A stretch of 31,661 nt of DNA, from positions 1 through 31,661 of the forward strand of contig DRHD01000306.1 of assembly GCA_011049795.1 (NCBI GenBank). The letters run 5' to 3'. Within the stretch, counting starts at the first letter, position 1. Each line of letters starts with the position of its first letter. A program made the position numbers and the translations under genes. Shown in pieces: positions 1 through 7,968 of this stretch. The DNA comes from Porticoccus sp. GTDB lineage: Bacteria > Pseudomonadota > Gammaproteobacteria > Pseudomonadales > Porticoccaceae. Below the pieces are notes generated by a model. The model was given only the letters and a program-made list of their open reading frames with translations, was not told where the DNA came from and did not search any database.

Positions 1-125
1 CGTATATATCAATCAGTTTTACAACACCGTTCGGTTGCACTCGGGATTAGATTACGAGTCACCGATAGAATATGAACAGCGTGCAGCGTAGATAAAGTGG
101 TGTCTATTTTATCGGGGGAAGATCA
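1..125 (+). mobile_element. IS3-family insertion sequence, 3' end (partial)
   Basis: The window opens inside an insertion sequence. Positions 2-91 read in frame as the last 29 residues of an IS3-family OrfB transposase, including YNTVRLHSGLDYESPIEYE; a Y-N-T-x-R-x-H-S-x-L-x-Y-x-S-P-x-E-(Y/F)-E tail is typical of this DDE integrase family. The stop is TAG at 89-91. The following bases, tgtctattttatcggggga up to about position 125 (ending gatca), look like the right terminal inverted repeat of such an element, which normally ends in CA. The left end, the DDE catalytic core and OrfA lie outside the window, so the exact IS and its target duplication cannot be determined. Confidence 0.8.
2..91 (+). 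CDS. IS3-family transposase OrfB, C-terminal fragment
   Basis: This is an open frame without a start that enters from the left edge and stops at 89-91. Twenty-nine residues are visible, with the conserved RLHSGLDYESPIEYE tail of IS3-family transposases. The catalytic D, D and E residues lie upstream of the window. It is partial because the window is cut, so it is not necessarily a pseudogene. Confidence 0.8.
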   Translation, partial: VYINQFYNTVRLHSGLDYESPIEYEQRAA

Positions 126-180
126 CTCCGGCGTTATCGCGCCTCCGCATGTTCTGGCGACGTTAAATGTAAAGGTACTT

Positions 181-300
181 ATGAAGTTATTTGATAAATT
201 CAAGAAAAGGAAAGAACCTAACGAAAAAAGGGGCCAGGTCTTGAATTGTGAACCCTCAGACTTTGCCACTATCTTGCTCACCGAGGAAGGGAAAAAATAG
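181..300 (+). CDS. small hypothetical ORF, 39 aa
   Basis: A short lysine-rich frame runs from ATG 181 to TAG 298-300 and begins MKLFDKFKKRKEPNEK. A longer version from GTG 97 would start inside the IS terminal repeat, so it is unlikely. A weak purine stretch (aaagg) lies about 8 nt before the ATG. I do not recognise the family. It may be a real small protein or leftover sequence beside the insertion. No neighbour helps assign a role. Confidence 0.25.
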   Translation: MKLFDKFKKRKEPNEKRGQVLNCEPSDFATILLTEEGKK

Positions 301-424
301 GACCAAGTCTTTCATCTATGGTTCTTGATAATTCCGCTTACTGTTGAATGATGGGGCCACAGAATTTTTTGACAACCCTGTTAAGCTGCTATTGACTAAA
401 GGTCTTTAGTCAAAGTTTATAGAC
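301..424. other. gene-free stretch with 10-bp palindrome at 392-413
   Basis: Nothing coding is apparent between the small ORF and the serA terminator. The one clear structure is a perfect inverted repeat: ttgactaaag (392-401), a GT spacer, and ctttagtcaa (404-413). The half-site size and 2-bp spacer would suit a dimeric regulator operator, but no adjacent promoter or gene supports this. It could also be a remnant of the mobile element to the left. Confidence 0.4.
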
Positions 425-458
425 ATAAAAAAGGACTTCAGATGAAGTCTTTTTTTTA
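425..458. terminator. bidirectional Rho-independent terminator for serA
   Basis: The hairpin gacttc-agat-gaagtc (434-449) is flanked by an A-run on the left and an eight-base T-run on the right, so it can terminate transcription on either strand. On the minus strand it lies about 50 nt after the serA stop codon, where the serA terminator is expected. Confidence 0.8.
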
Positions 459-507
459 TTAAATAAAAAACGTTTTTAAATAGAATTGTTTTTAAAAAAA
501 AGATTTT

Positions 508-1749
508 TTAAAATAAAACCCTGCAACGCATTGTTCCTTCAATACCCTTGAGTGCTTTAAGCGCTACAGCACTGTATTCCGCATCTACATCAAGAACCAC
601 ATAACCCACTTTTTCATTGGTTTGCAGGTGCTGACCACAGATATTGATATTGTTGTCGGAGAACACTTGGTTAATGGCCGTCATGATACCGGGTACATTG
701 TGGTGAACATGCAGCAGACGGTGGGTGCCTACCAAGGGCGGTAATGACACTTGTGGGAAGTTAACCGCGCTGACGGTAGTCCCTTTATCGCTGTAGCTCA
801 CCATTTTCTCGGCTACTTCCAGACCAATATTTTCCTGAGCTTCTTGAGTAGAGCCGCCGATATGGGGCGTCAGGATAACATTATCGAATTGTCGTAATGG
901 TGAGACAAATTCTTCCTGATTCGATTTGGGTTCGGTGGGGAATACATCGATGGCGGCGCCAGCTAGATGCTTGTTTTCAAGTAGCGAACAGAGCGCCTCA
1001 ATATCGACGACCTGACCACGGGCAGCATTGATCAGGATGCCGCCTTTCTTTATGGCGCCCAATTCTTCCGGCCCCATCATATAGCGAGTGGCAGAGGTGT
1101 CGGGTACATGTAACGACACCACATCAGAAAGGCTTAGTAGCGCTTTGAGGTCGGAGACCTGCTCGGCATTACCCAGTGGAAGCTTGGTGAGTACATCGTA
1201 AAATTTTACTTTCATACCCATAGATTCAGCCATGACGCTAATTTGGCTGCCAATATTGCCGTAGCCAACAATACCCAGAGTTTTACCGCGCACTTCGTAG
1301 GAATCACTGGCTGATTTGAGCCAGGTGCCTCGGTGGGCGGCCGCGCTCTTCTCGGGAATACCGCGCATCAGCATAATAGTTTCAGCGATCACCAGCTCAG
1401 CCACGCTACGAGTGTTGGAGAAGGGGGCATTGAAGACCACTACACCATGTTCAGTGGCAGCCTGAAGATCAACCTGATTGGTACCAATACAGAAGCACCC
1501 AACACCGATCAGTTTTTTTCCGGCTTCAAAAACCTTGCGGTTGAGCTGGGAACGAGAGCGAATACCAACAAAGTGAAAATCCTTAATTTTTTTCACGAGC
1601 TCATCTTCTGGCAGAGCAGACTTCAGATATTCCACATTGGTATACCCGGCAGCTTCCAGAGTGGCTACTGCGGAAGGGTGCACTCCTTCCAGTAGCAGAA
1701 ATTTGATTTTGGCTTTGTCTAATGAAAAGCTGAGGGAAGAATTGGCCAT
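508..1749 (-). CDS. serA: D-3-phosphoglycerate dehydrogenase SerA
   Basis: SerA oxidises 3-phosphoglycerate to 3-phosphohydroxypyruvate with NAD+, the first step of serine synthesis in the cytosol. The 413 aa match the E. coli-type enzyme (about 410 aa). The NAD-binding GYGNIG is at residues 162-167. The catalytic R244 (in ARGQVVD), E273 (PTEPK) and H296 (TPHIGGST) are present. A C-terminal ACT domain (about 343-413), with HHNVPGIMTAIN near its start, is the serine-binding feedback site in this family. The ATG at 1749 gives an N-terminus of family length. It is transcribed away from the D-2-hydroxyglutarate dehydrogenase gene at 1954; in Pseudomonas the two enzymes are adjacent and functionally coupled, because SerA regenerates NAD+ by reducing 2-oxoglutarate. 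A strong terminator follows the gene. Confidence 0.97.
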   Translation of the reverse strand: MANSSLSFSLDKAKIKFLLLEGVHPSAVATLEAAGYTNVEYLKSALPEDELVKKIKDFHFVGIRSRSQLNRKVFEAGKKLIGVGCFCIGTNQVDLQAATEHGVVVFNAPFSNTRSVAELVIAETIMLMRGIPEKSAAAHRGTWLKSASDSYEVRGKTLGIVGYGNIGSQISVMAESMGMKVKFYDVLTKLPLGNAEQVSDLKALLSLSDVVSLHVPDTSATRYMMGPEELGAIKKGGILINAARGQVVDIEALCSLLENKHLAGAAIDVFPTEPKSNQEEFVSPLRQFDNVILTPHIGGSTQEAQENIGLEVAEKMVSYSDKGTTVSAVNFPQVSLPPLVGTHRLLHVHHNVPGIMTAINQVFSDNNINICGQHLQTNEKVGYVVLDVDAEYSAVALKALKGIEGTMRCRVLF

Positions 1750-1892
1750 ACTATTCTCGTAGGTGCATGTCTCGTGAGTGAATGTCTCTTGGATAGACGT
1801 TTTTGAATAGGCTCTCTGCGGGCGATTGGGCTATATGTGTCACTTTAACGATGTAAAAATGCCAACTATCTAAAAACCAGTTATCTAAAAAA

Positions 1893-1924
1893 AAGGGGCG
1901 GCTATGATACCATGCACGCCCCTT
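1893..1924. repeat. inverted repeat in the serA / dehydrogenase intergenic region
   Basis: The 8-bp arms aaggggcg (1893-1900) and cgcccctt (1917-1924) flank 16 bases in the divergent promoter region, just upstream of the dehydrogenase ribosome binding site. Two direct copies of tatctaaaa lie immediately to the left (about 1867-1889). It may be a regulatory hairpin in the 5' leader or an operator; neither is proven. Confidence 0.4.
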
Positions 1925-1953
1925 GATAACTGCCCCTTTTGGAGGTGTTTAAG

Positions 1954-3381
1954 ATGGCCATTGCGGCTTCCGTCATAGACATACCACTCTCTACTATTGA
2001 ACAGTTACGTGGCATTGTTGGTGACCAGCGTGTGCTGACTGATGACGTATCTTTCCAGCAATACGGCGTTGACCGGACCACAATCTGGCAGCCGGCACCC
2101 GGTGTGGTTGTTCTACCCGGCAGCACTGAGGAGGTGCAGGCTATTGTGCAGCTGGCTAACGCTGAGAACCTTGCGGTTGTACCTTCTGGTGGTCGCACGG
2201 GGTTGAGTGGTGGTGCAGTTGCCACCAATGGCGAGATAGTGATTGCCATGGATCGCATGAAAAAGGTGCTGGAGTTTAATGAAGTAGACCGCATCGTCAC
2301 GGTAGAAGCGGGCATGGTCACTCACCAGTTACAGGCGTTTGCCGAGGATAAAGGGTTATTTTATCCCGTTGATTTTGCTTCTGCCGGTTCAAGTCAAATC
2401 GGTGGCAATATTGCGACCAATGCCGGTGGTATTAATGTGATTCGCTATGGCATGACCCGCGATTGGGTGATGGGTTTGAAGGTGGTCGATGGTAACGGCA
2501 ATATTTTAGAGTTTAACCATGGCCTGGTAAAAAATAATACCGGCCTGGATTTTCGCCACCTGTTTATTGGTTCCGAAGGCATTTTGGGGATTATCACAGA
2601 GGCTTCCATGCGACTGACTCGAAAGGCGCCGGAGTTGAGTGTACTGGTACTAGGTGTTGCGGACTTCCCTAGTATTATGGGCGTACTGAAAACCTTTAAT
2701 GAAGGAGTGGGCCTCACGGCATTTGAGTTCTTTTCTCACAATGGGATGGAAAAGGTGATCGCCCATAGCGAAGTGCCGGCCCCTTTTGAAACGGTATCAC
2801 CCTTTTATGTGCTGATTGAGTTTGAGCAATCTTCCGAGGCTGATTTGGAGCGGGCCATGGAGCTGTTTGAAACCTGCATGGAAGAAGGTTGGGTAGAAGA
2901 TGGCGCCATTAGCCAGAGCCTTTCCCAAGCTGAGAATCTGTGGAGGTTGCGTGAGGATATGTCCGAAACCCTTTCACAGTGGAAGCCTTACAAAAACGAT
3001 ATCAGTGTTAGTGTGTCCAAAATGCCCGCCTTTATTGAGAAAGTCGATGTGCTGGTAGCCGAGGAATACCCGGACTTTGAAATAGTCTGGTTTGGTCATA
3101 TTGGTGATGGCAACCTTCACCTGAATATATTGAAACCCGATGATTTATCGGTAGAGGCATTTACTGAGCGTTGTGGTGGCGTGAGTCAACAGGTGGCTGC
3201 TTTGATTCAGGAATTTCATGGCAGTGTCTCGGCTGAGCACGGCGTTGGTCTATTGAAGAAAGATTACCTGAGCTACACTCGAACAGAGACTGAGTTGCAG
3301 TTGATGCGACAAATCAAAAAGGTGTTCGACCCGAATGGTATTATGAATCCGGGCAAGTTGATTGATGTCGCTGACTCATAA
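1954..3381 (+). CDS. FAD-linked D-2-hydroxyglutarate dehydrogenase
   Basis: This is a flavoprotein of the GlcD/D-LDH family that oxidises D-2-hydroxyglutarate to 2-oxoglutarate and passes electrons towards the respiratory chain. I chose ATG 1954 (475 aa) because GGAGG at 1941-1945 lies 8 nt before it; a TTG at 1939 sits upstream of that site. The N-terminal FAD-binding domain contains PSGGRTGLSGG and the flavin-contact stretch FASAGSSQIGGN followed by NAGG. The C-terminal oxidase domain carries FGHIGDGNLHLN and AEHGVGLLKKDYL, the metal and substrate histidine motifs. The sequence closely resembles, from memory, the Pseudomonas enzyme encoded beside serA (PA0317), including AFEFFS, PYKNDISV and FEIVWFGHIGDGN. 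The divergent serA neighbour supports this over glycolate oxidase. The exact substrate remains an inference. Confidence 0.88.
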   Translation: MAIAASVIDIPLSTIEQLRGIVGDQRVLTDDVSFQQYGVDRTTIWQPAPGVVVLPGSTEEVQAIVQLANAENLAVVPSGGRTGLSGGAVATNGEIVIAMDRMKKVLEFNEVDRIVTVEAGMVTHQLQAFAEDKGLFYPVDFASAGSSQIGGNIATNAGGINVIRYGMTRDWVMGLKVVDGNGNILEFNHGLVKNNTGLDFRHLFIGSEGILGIITEASMRLTRKAPELSVLVLGVADFPSIMGVLKTFNEGVGLTAFEFFSHNGMEKVIAHSEVPAPFETVSPFYVLIEFEQSSEADLERAMELFETCMEEGWVEDGAISQSLSQAENLWRLREDMSETLSQWKPYKNDISVSVSKMPAFIEKVDVLVAEEYPDFEIVWFGHIGDGNLHLNILKPDDLSVEAFTERCGGVSQQVAALIQEFHGSVSAEHGVGLLKKDYLSYTRTETELQLMRQIKKVFDPNGIMNPGKLIDVADS

Positions 3382-3420
3382 TAGGCGACAGTTAAGAGGC
3401 GGCTTTTAAGGGGGAAGTGA

Positions 3421-3828
3421 ATGAACGAAGAAACATCCCGGGATGAGGAGCGGTCAGTTCAGGTTGTTAAGGCTGAAAATGAGACCAGCACAGGGTCAAG
3501 TCCTGACGACAAGCTGAAGAATCTGACTCAGCTGGTGTATATCTTACAGGGCATCAGCCTAATGGTGGGCGTCACGTCTATCGCCGGATTGATTCTCAAT
3601 TATCTCAAGCGGGATGAAGTGAAGGGGACTTATCTTGAATCCCACTTTACGTGGCAGATTAAAACCTTCTGGTATACCCTGCTCGGCGTGATTCTCGGCT
3701 GGTTATTGGCCATCGTGTTGATCGGCTTCCTGATTTTGGGTGCAGTTACCCTCTGGTATATCTATCGGATCGTGAAGGGATGGTTGGCTTTCAACGACGG
3801 CAAAGAACTCAGCAATGCGCTATTTTGA
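3421..3828 (+). CDS. DUF4870-like small membrane protein
   Basis: A 135-aa protein with a charged, disordered N-terminus (1-30) and about three hydrophobic helices near residues 38-60, 84-106 and 103-118. The pattern of an amphipathic YLESHFTWQIKTFWY stretch between helices and a final LWYIYRIVKGW is typical of the DUF4870/Tic20-like family of inner-membrane proteins of unknown role. The start is supported by aggggg about 8 nt upstream. The end overlaps the start of the FAH-family gene by 14 bp, so the two are probably cotranscribed and translationally coupled. Confidence 0.75.
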   Translation: MNEETSRDEERSVQVVKAENETSTGSSPDDKLKNLTQLVYILQGISLMVGVTSIAGLILNYLKRDEVKGTYLESHFTWQIKTFWYTLLGVILGWLLAIVLIGFLILGAVTLWYIYRIVKGWLAFNDGKELSNALF

Positions 3829-4492
3829 TCACAGCATTCATTTTTCTGGCGGCGGCTCGCAGCAGATTCCTGCCGGTAAAGTGGTCTGTGTAGGACTGAA
3901 CTATCGCGATCATGTCAAAGAGATGAATGGCCAAGTGGCCGAAGAGCCGGTGATCTTCCTTAAGCCGTCCAGTGCTTTGGTACCTCTGGAAGAGTCAGTC
4001 GCCATTCCCGTGGAATTTGGTGTCTGTCATCATGAAGCAGAGATGTCCCTATTGATTGGTGAACCCCTTGGAGATTGCACTGAAGAAGAGGCGGCGGAGG
4101 CTATTATTGGTGTCGGTGTGGCGTTGGATTTAACCCTCCGAGATTTACAGAATCAACTCAAACAAAAGGGTCACCCTTGGGATAAAGCCAAAGGTTTTGA
4201 TGGCGCATGTCCAGCATCAGCATTTGTGGATCGTGCTCAGGTGGGTGACTTACAAAATTTAGAATTGCGATTAACTATCAATGGAGAGGTCAAGCAGGCA
4301 TCAAGCACTAGCCATATGATCACGCCGGTCCTGCCTTTGATTGCTTATATCTCCCGATATTTCACTCTGATGCCCGGTGATATTGTACTGACGGGCACGC
4401 CCGCTGGTGTAGGGCCTTTATCTCCTGGTGACAACTTAATTGTGGAGCTGGTAGATGTAGTGTCAGTCACCACGAATGTGACGGCTAGATAA
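3815..4492 (+). CDS. fumarylacetoacetate hydrolase (FAH) family protein
   Basis: A 225-aa single-domain FAH fold protein, similar in length to E. coli YcgM and the acylpyruvate hydrolases that cleave C-C bonds of 3-acylpyruvates or decarboxylate oxaloacetate. Family signatures are visible: VCVGLNYRDHVKEM near the N-terminus, PVIFLKPSSAL, the metal-binding region HHEAEMSLLIG, a D-L-T-L-R-D stretch, KGFDGACP, and the C-terminal PGDIVLTGTPAGVGPL. The divalent-metal glutamate (E of HHEAE) and aspartate are present. It overlaps the upstream membrane-protein gene by 14 bp. The substrate cannot be told from sequence. Confidence 0.88.
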   Translation: MRYFDHSIHFSGGGSQQIPAGKVVCVGLNYRDHVKEMNGQVAEEPVIFLKPSSALVPLEESVAIPVEFGVCHHEAEMSLLIGEPLGDCTEEEAAEAIIGVGVALDLTLRDLQNQLKQKGHPWDKAKGFDGACPASAFVDRAQVGDLQNLELRLTINGEVKQASSTSHMITPVLPLIAYISRYFTLMPGDIVLTGTPAGVGPLSPGDNLIVELVDVVSVTTNVTAR

Positions 4493-4581
4493 CGTTCTTG
4501 TCGGTGTATCTTGTTTCTTAAACTGTTCTTCCCAAACCGCCCCTCTCAAATGGGCACCTTCTTTCCAATGAGCCTTATGTT

Positions 4582-4803
4582 ATGACCATCAAAAAAGGAA
4601 TTTACAAACACTTTAAGGGCAATCTCTACGAAGTGACCGACATTGCCCGGCACAGTGAAACCAAGGAAGAACATGTGGTGTATCGTACACTCTATGGCGA
4701 TCACAGTACTTGGGTTCGCCCGTTGTCGATGTTCGATGAAATCATCGAACGTGATGGTCATACCTTTAAGCGATTCGAGTTTGTGGAAGAGGGGACAGGC
4801 TAA
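4582..4803 (+). CDS. DUF1653 domain protein
   Basis: A 73-aa protein with the full DUF1653 pattern: GIYKHFKGNLYEV at the start, a central HSETKEEHVVYRTLYGD, and WVRPLSMFDEII. This is a small beta-rich domain of unknown function that is common in proteobacteria. ATG 4582 is the only sensible start: the ATG six bases upstream (4576) is followed by a stop after one codon. It stands alone, 89 nt after the FAH-family gene and convergent with the next minus-strand gene. Confidence 0.88.
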   Translation: MTIKKGIYKHFKGNLYEVTDIARHSETKEEHVVYRTLYGDHSTWVRPLSMFDEIIERDGHTFKRFEFVEEGTG

Positions 4804-4812
4804 TAGGTTATT

Positions 4813-5184
4813 TTAATGTGAGACAGGCATTGGTTTGCTATCAAAAAAATCACTTCGGTTGTTCAGCTCTTCAGTAATAGCATCGATAAATGCTTGGTCC
4901 AGATCAGAGTTTGGTCTCTCCTGGGTACCTAAAATATGCCATAATTTACTGCTGGATAACATATCCACACGAGTATCAACCCAGTGGTAAACCGGTTCTC
5001 CGATCTCATCTCGCTCGACAAAAAAGTTATTGGCTTGCTGGTTCATTAGGGCTTTGATCGACGAGGTGTTGCTAGCATCAGTTTTTTTGGCTACTTCGTC
5101 GGTGTTTTTCATAGTTGCTGTCATTGTTGCAGCCATAGTTTCTTTCATGGTCGCTCTCATTTCATTCTCATCTCTTTTCATCAT
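4813..5184 (-). CDS. hypothetical protein with Met/Thr-rich repeat at the N-terminus
   Basis: I do not recognise this protein. The frame is open to 5259, but I place the start near the ATGATG at 5184 (123 aa) because the sequence upstream lacks coding character; internal ATGs at 5160 or 5148 are also possible. The first third contains an imperfect 4-residue periodicity (ATMKETMAATMTATMK) encoded by degenerate 12-bp units. The C-terminal two thirds look like a compact soluble domain with NNFFVERDEIGEPVYHWVDTR and KLWHILGTQ. No membrane segment or signal peptide is visible. The stop lies 9 bp from the convergent DUF1653 gene. Confidence 0.6.
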   Translation of the reverse strand: MMKRDENEMRATMKETMAATMTATMKNTDEVAKKTDASNTSSIKALMNQQANNFFVERDEIGEPVYHWVDTRVDMLSSSKLWHILGTQERPNSDLDQAFIDAITEELNNRSDFFDSKPMPVSH

Positions 5185-5428
5185 ATTTATTTTCTTATGG
5201 GACAAGATAGCTAATGAATGTGTCAGAACAATGGAGGTTTTATGACAGAAAGGTGACATTGTTTTCTTTGTTGGGCGCTACGGTTAGATACCCAGAGGTT
5301 GGTTCCTTCACTGATCAATCTGGACTTTTTGATAAGCAGCCATCAAAGTACGCACCTTTCTTTTGTTGCGTACTATTGTTACGTACTATCGCTACATATT
5401 TTTACAACAAGGTTTATAGGGTCAGGGG

Positions 5429-6610
5429 ATGTCTTCAATTTTGTTTGAAAAGAAACGTGCAGATGTGAACAGCATCGGCGTGCGTTTTGCCGCTATATTG
5501 ATTAGCGTTTGTACCATGATGTATTTCATCAATATGCCATTGATGCTGGGGCTCGCAGTAAACGACCTGAGCTTGGTGGAATCACAGGTTTGGCTGCTCG
5601 GTGGTCTTTTTCTGGGTGGCGCGGCACTTGCGGCAGTACTCTCCATTTTGTTTATTCGCATTGCCCATTGGCAGCGATTGATCTTTATCAGCGGGTTTAT
5701 GAGCCTGCTGGCCTTTTCACTGCCTGTATTTATATCAGGTTTTACCTTTTTACTGGTCTGTCAGGGGCTAGCCGGGTTATTTGCTGGTCTAGGTTACGCC
5801 GTGGCCATTGCCTGCCTGGGTGATACCACCAACCCCACAAGAAGCTATGCTCTGGCACTTACCTGTCAAACTGCCGTGGTTGCTGTTGTGGGCTATCTAC
5901 TCCCTCAGCTGGTTGCCAGAGGGACGACTTTTAACGAGGCTTTAATGGCTGTTGCTGGTTTTTCATTTGTTGCCATTTTACTGGGCACGATGATGCCGAG
6001 AAATGGAAAAGGTGCCAGCCTGAAAAGCGCTATGAACACCCAAAAGCCCGGGGCTGTTTACCTCGCCCTGTTTGTACTGCTGCTGGTATTTATAGGTGGT
6101 AGCACTGTGCGTAATGCCATAGAACCCATTGCTTCACGCCTTGATTTCGCCTCAACAGAAGGCGGTGGGGTGATGATTATTCTGGTACTAGCCAGCGGGC
6201 TGGGCTCATTGATTGCAGCATTTATGGGCGTTCGCTCTGGTTATGCCAAACCGATGGCCATTGCCTTGGGCCTGGCCGCCACTATTTTGGTTCTGGGGGT
6301 ATTCCAGCTTTGGCCAGAACAACTGAGCCTGATTTTTGCATTTTGCCTTGTGGGGGGTGCCTGGAACTTTGCAGCGGCTTACGGCATGGGGTTAACCGCC
6401 AAGCTTGATAGCAGCGGAAAATACACACCATTAATCGCCACCATGCAGATTATTGGTAACGTTGCCGGTATTGCCGTTGTCGGTTCATTGGTGGTGGGCG
6501 GCAGCTATGTATTGCCCTATATGCTTGCCTGTATTGTCTGGATTTTGGCCTTGGTGATGGTTATCCAGATAGCGAAGCGTCATCAGGCGTTAATCACCAC
6601 TAGCAACTAA
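5429..6610 (+). CDS. MFS-type transporter
   Basis: A 393-aa very hydrophobic protein with about 12 predicted transmembrane helices in two six-helix halves, separated by a polar stretch near residues 188-205 (MMPRNGKGASLKSAMN). Glycine-rich helices and a short loop after TM2 (FIRIAHWQRL) fit a major facilitator superfamily carrier. I see no motif that identifies the substrate. The ATG at 5429 directly follows agggg; an earlier aaggtttataggg may serve as ribosome binding site. The kinase gene srkA begins 28 nt downstream on the same strand and may be cotranscribed. Confidence 0.8.
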   Translation: MSSILFEKKRADVNSIGVRFAAILISVCTMMYFINMPLMLGLAVNDLSLVESQVWLLGGLFLGGAALAAVLSILFIRIAHWQRLIFISGFMSLLAFSLPVFISGFTFLLVCQGLAGLFAGLGYAVAIACLGDTTNPTRSYALALTCQTAVVAVVGYLLPQLVARGTTFNEALMAVAGFSFVAILLGTMMPRNGKGASLKSAMNTQKPGAVYLALFVLLLVFIGGSTVRNAIEPIASRLDFASTEGGGVMIILVLASGLGSLIAAFMGVRSGYAKPMAIALGLAATILVLGVFQLWPEQLSLIFAFCLVGGAWNFAAAYGMGLTAKLDSSGKYTPLIATMQIIGNVAGIAVVGSLVVGGSYVLPYMLACIVWILALVMVIQIAKRHQALITTSN

Positions 6611-6637
6611 TTATCAACAAAAAAGCGAGTAGTTTTA

Positions 6638-7684
6638 GTGATCAATGGGAATGTGGATAACTCTGATTCGAGTAACGCGGCTGAAGAGGCGTTAGCTGCA
6701 GACCCAGCGTCACACCCGTTTGACCGCCTGACACCCGACTTTATTCTGGATGCAATGGAGGGCCAGGGCCATATTTGTGATGGCCGGCTGTTTCCACTCA
6801 ATAGCTATGAAAACCGGGTCTACCAAATTGGTATCGAGGATGGGACGCCAATTATTGGCAAGTTTTATCGTCCCAACCGCTGGAGTACCGAGCAAATTCT
6901 TGAGGAGCACCAGTTTTGTTTTGAACTGGTAGAGCAGGAATTGCCTGTGGTAGCACCTATGGTGAATGAGGCGGGCCAAAGCCTGTTTGAATACCAAGGC
7001 TTTCAGTTTGCACTGTTTCCTCGCAAGGGCGGCCATGGGCCAGAACTGGATAATCTCGACAATCTCTACCTTCTGGGCAAGCTGCTGGGTCGAATACATG
7101 CGGTCGGTGCTGTACGGCCCTTCACTCATCGCCCGGTGCTGGACAGCCAAAGCTTTGGCCACGAACCTGCAGCACTGATCAGTGAGCGGTTTATTCCGCA
7201 GGGATTAAAGCTGTCCTATGATTCCCTGATTCGGGATGTGATGCAGGCAGTGGATGAGACCATTGCCAATGTCGGTACAGTTGATCATATTCGAGTACAT
7301 GGAGATTGCCATTCAGGGAATATCCTGTGGCGAGATGACAATGCCAACTTTGTGGATTTGGATGATGCTCGTATGGCCCCAGCCGTACAGGATATCTGGA
7401 TGCTCATGTCGGGTGAGCGGGACCGACAAACAGCGCAATTGTCAGAAATTGTGGATGGCTATAATCAGTTTTTCGACTTTCACCCCCGTGAGTTACGGCT
7501 GATAGAAGCACTCCGTACCCTGCGGATGATTCACTACGCCGCGTGGCTCGCTAAGCGCTGGCAAGACCCCGCTTTTCCCAGAGCTTTTCCCTGGTTTAAT
7601 ACCGAGCGCTATTGGGGTGAACATATTCTGGAAATCAGAGAGCAGTTTGCTGCATTGAATGAGCCCCCTCTGGAAGTGATGTAA
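6638..7684 (+). CDS. srkA: stress-response serine/threonine kinase SrkA (YihE/RdoA)
   Basis: A cytosolic APH-fold protein kinase that in E. coli protects against stress and acts in the Cpx response. The 348 aa include an N-terminal tail of about 25 residues beyond the E. coli protein (328 aa). Kinase features: IGKFYRPNRWS with lysine 75, the catalytic loop HGDCHSGN (221-228; D223 and N228), and the metal-binding VDLDDARMAPAVQDIWML (around 239-256), which is close to the E. coli sequence. The start is the GTG at 6638, with no clear ribosome binding site; a GTG at 6653 would also be possible. The common dsbA partner downstream of srkA in Enterobacteriaceae is absent here. Confidence 0.9.
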   Translation: MINGNVDNSDSSNAAEEALAADPASHPFDRLTPDFILDAMEGQGHICDGRLFPLNSYENRVYQIGIEDGTPIIGKFYRPNRWSTEQILEEHQFCFELVEQELPVVAPMVNEAGQSLFEYQGFQFALFPRKGGHGPELDNLDNLYLLGKLLGRIHAVGAVRPFTHRPVLDSQSFGHEPAALISERFIPQGLKLSYDSLIRDVMQAVDETIANVGTVDHIRVHGDCHSGNILWRDDNANFVDLDDARMAPAVQDIWMLMSGERDRQTAQLSEIVDGYNQFFDFHPRELRLIEALRTLRMIHYAAWLAKRWQDPAFPRAFPWFNTERYWGEHILEIREQFAALNEPPLEVM

Positions 7685-7968
7685 TTTTAATGCCCGTTAG
7701 GCCATGATGGCAGCATTAGCTCTCGCGGGTGTTAACAGCCATAGAGCTTAATAATAGTAAGCTGCAAGGGTTGATCTTGAACCACGTTAGTGAACTGCAG
7801 CAAGCATTAACCAATAAAAGAATTATCGTAAATCTAAGTAAGATATGGAGATAACCACCTATTTAAGTGCGGGATAGATTATTTTTAAGGGGCTGAGCTA
7901 TAGGTTTACAAGGGACTGGATATATGTATGTAAGGCACTGAATTAGTTGGTTTTAAGGGAAATTTAAA

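Noticed and set aside
130..175. Possible attC-like core (cgttaaatg) near the left edge
   Set aside because: No matching left-hand arm or paired structure could be found; the core-like bases alone are not enough.
97..180. Extension of the small ORF at 181-300 back to GTG 97
   Set aside because: This part overlaps the terminal repeat of the IS3-family element, so the shorter ATG 181 version is the most that can be supported.
7690..7705. taatgcccgttag after srkA, repeated after the TIGR02647 gene at 25940, resembling an attC R' core
   Set aside because: Neither copy has a paired left arm or a cassette next to it; a 13-base match downstream of two stops may be chance.
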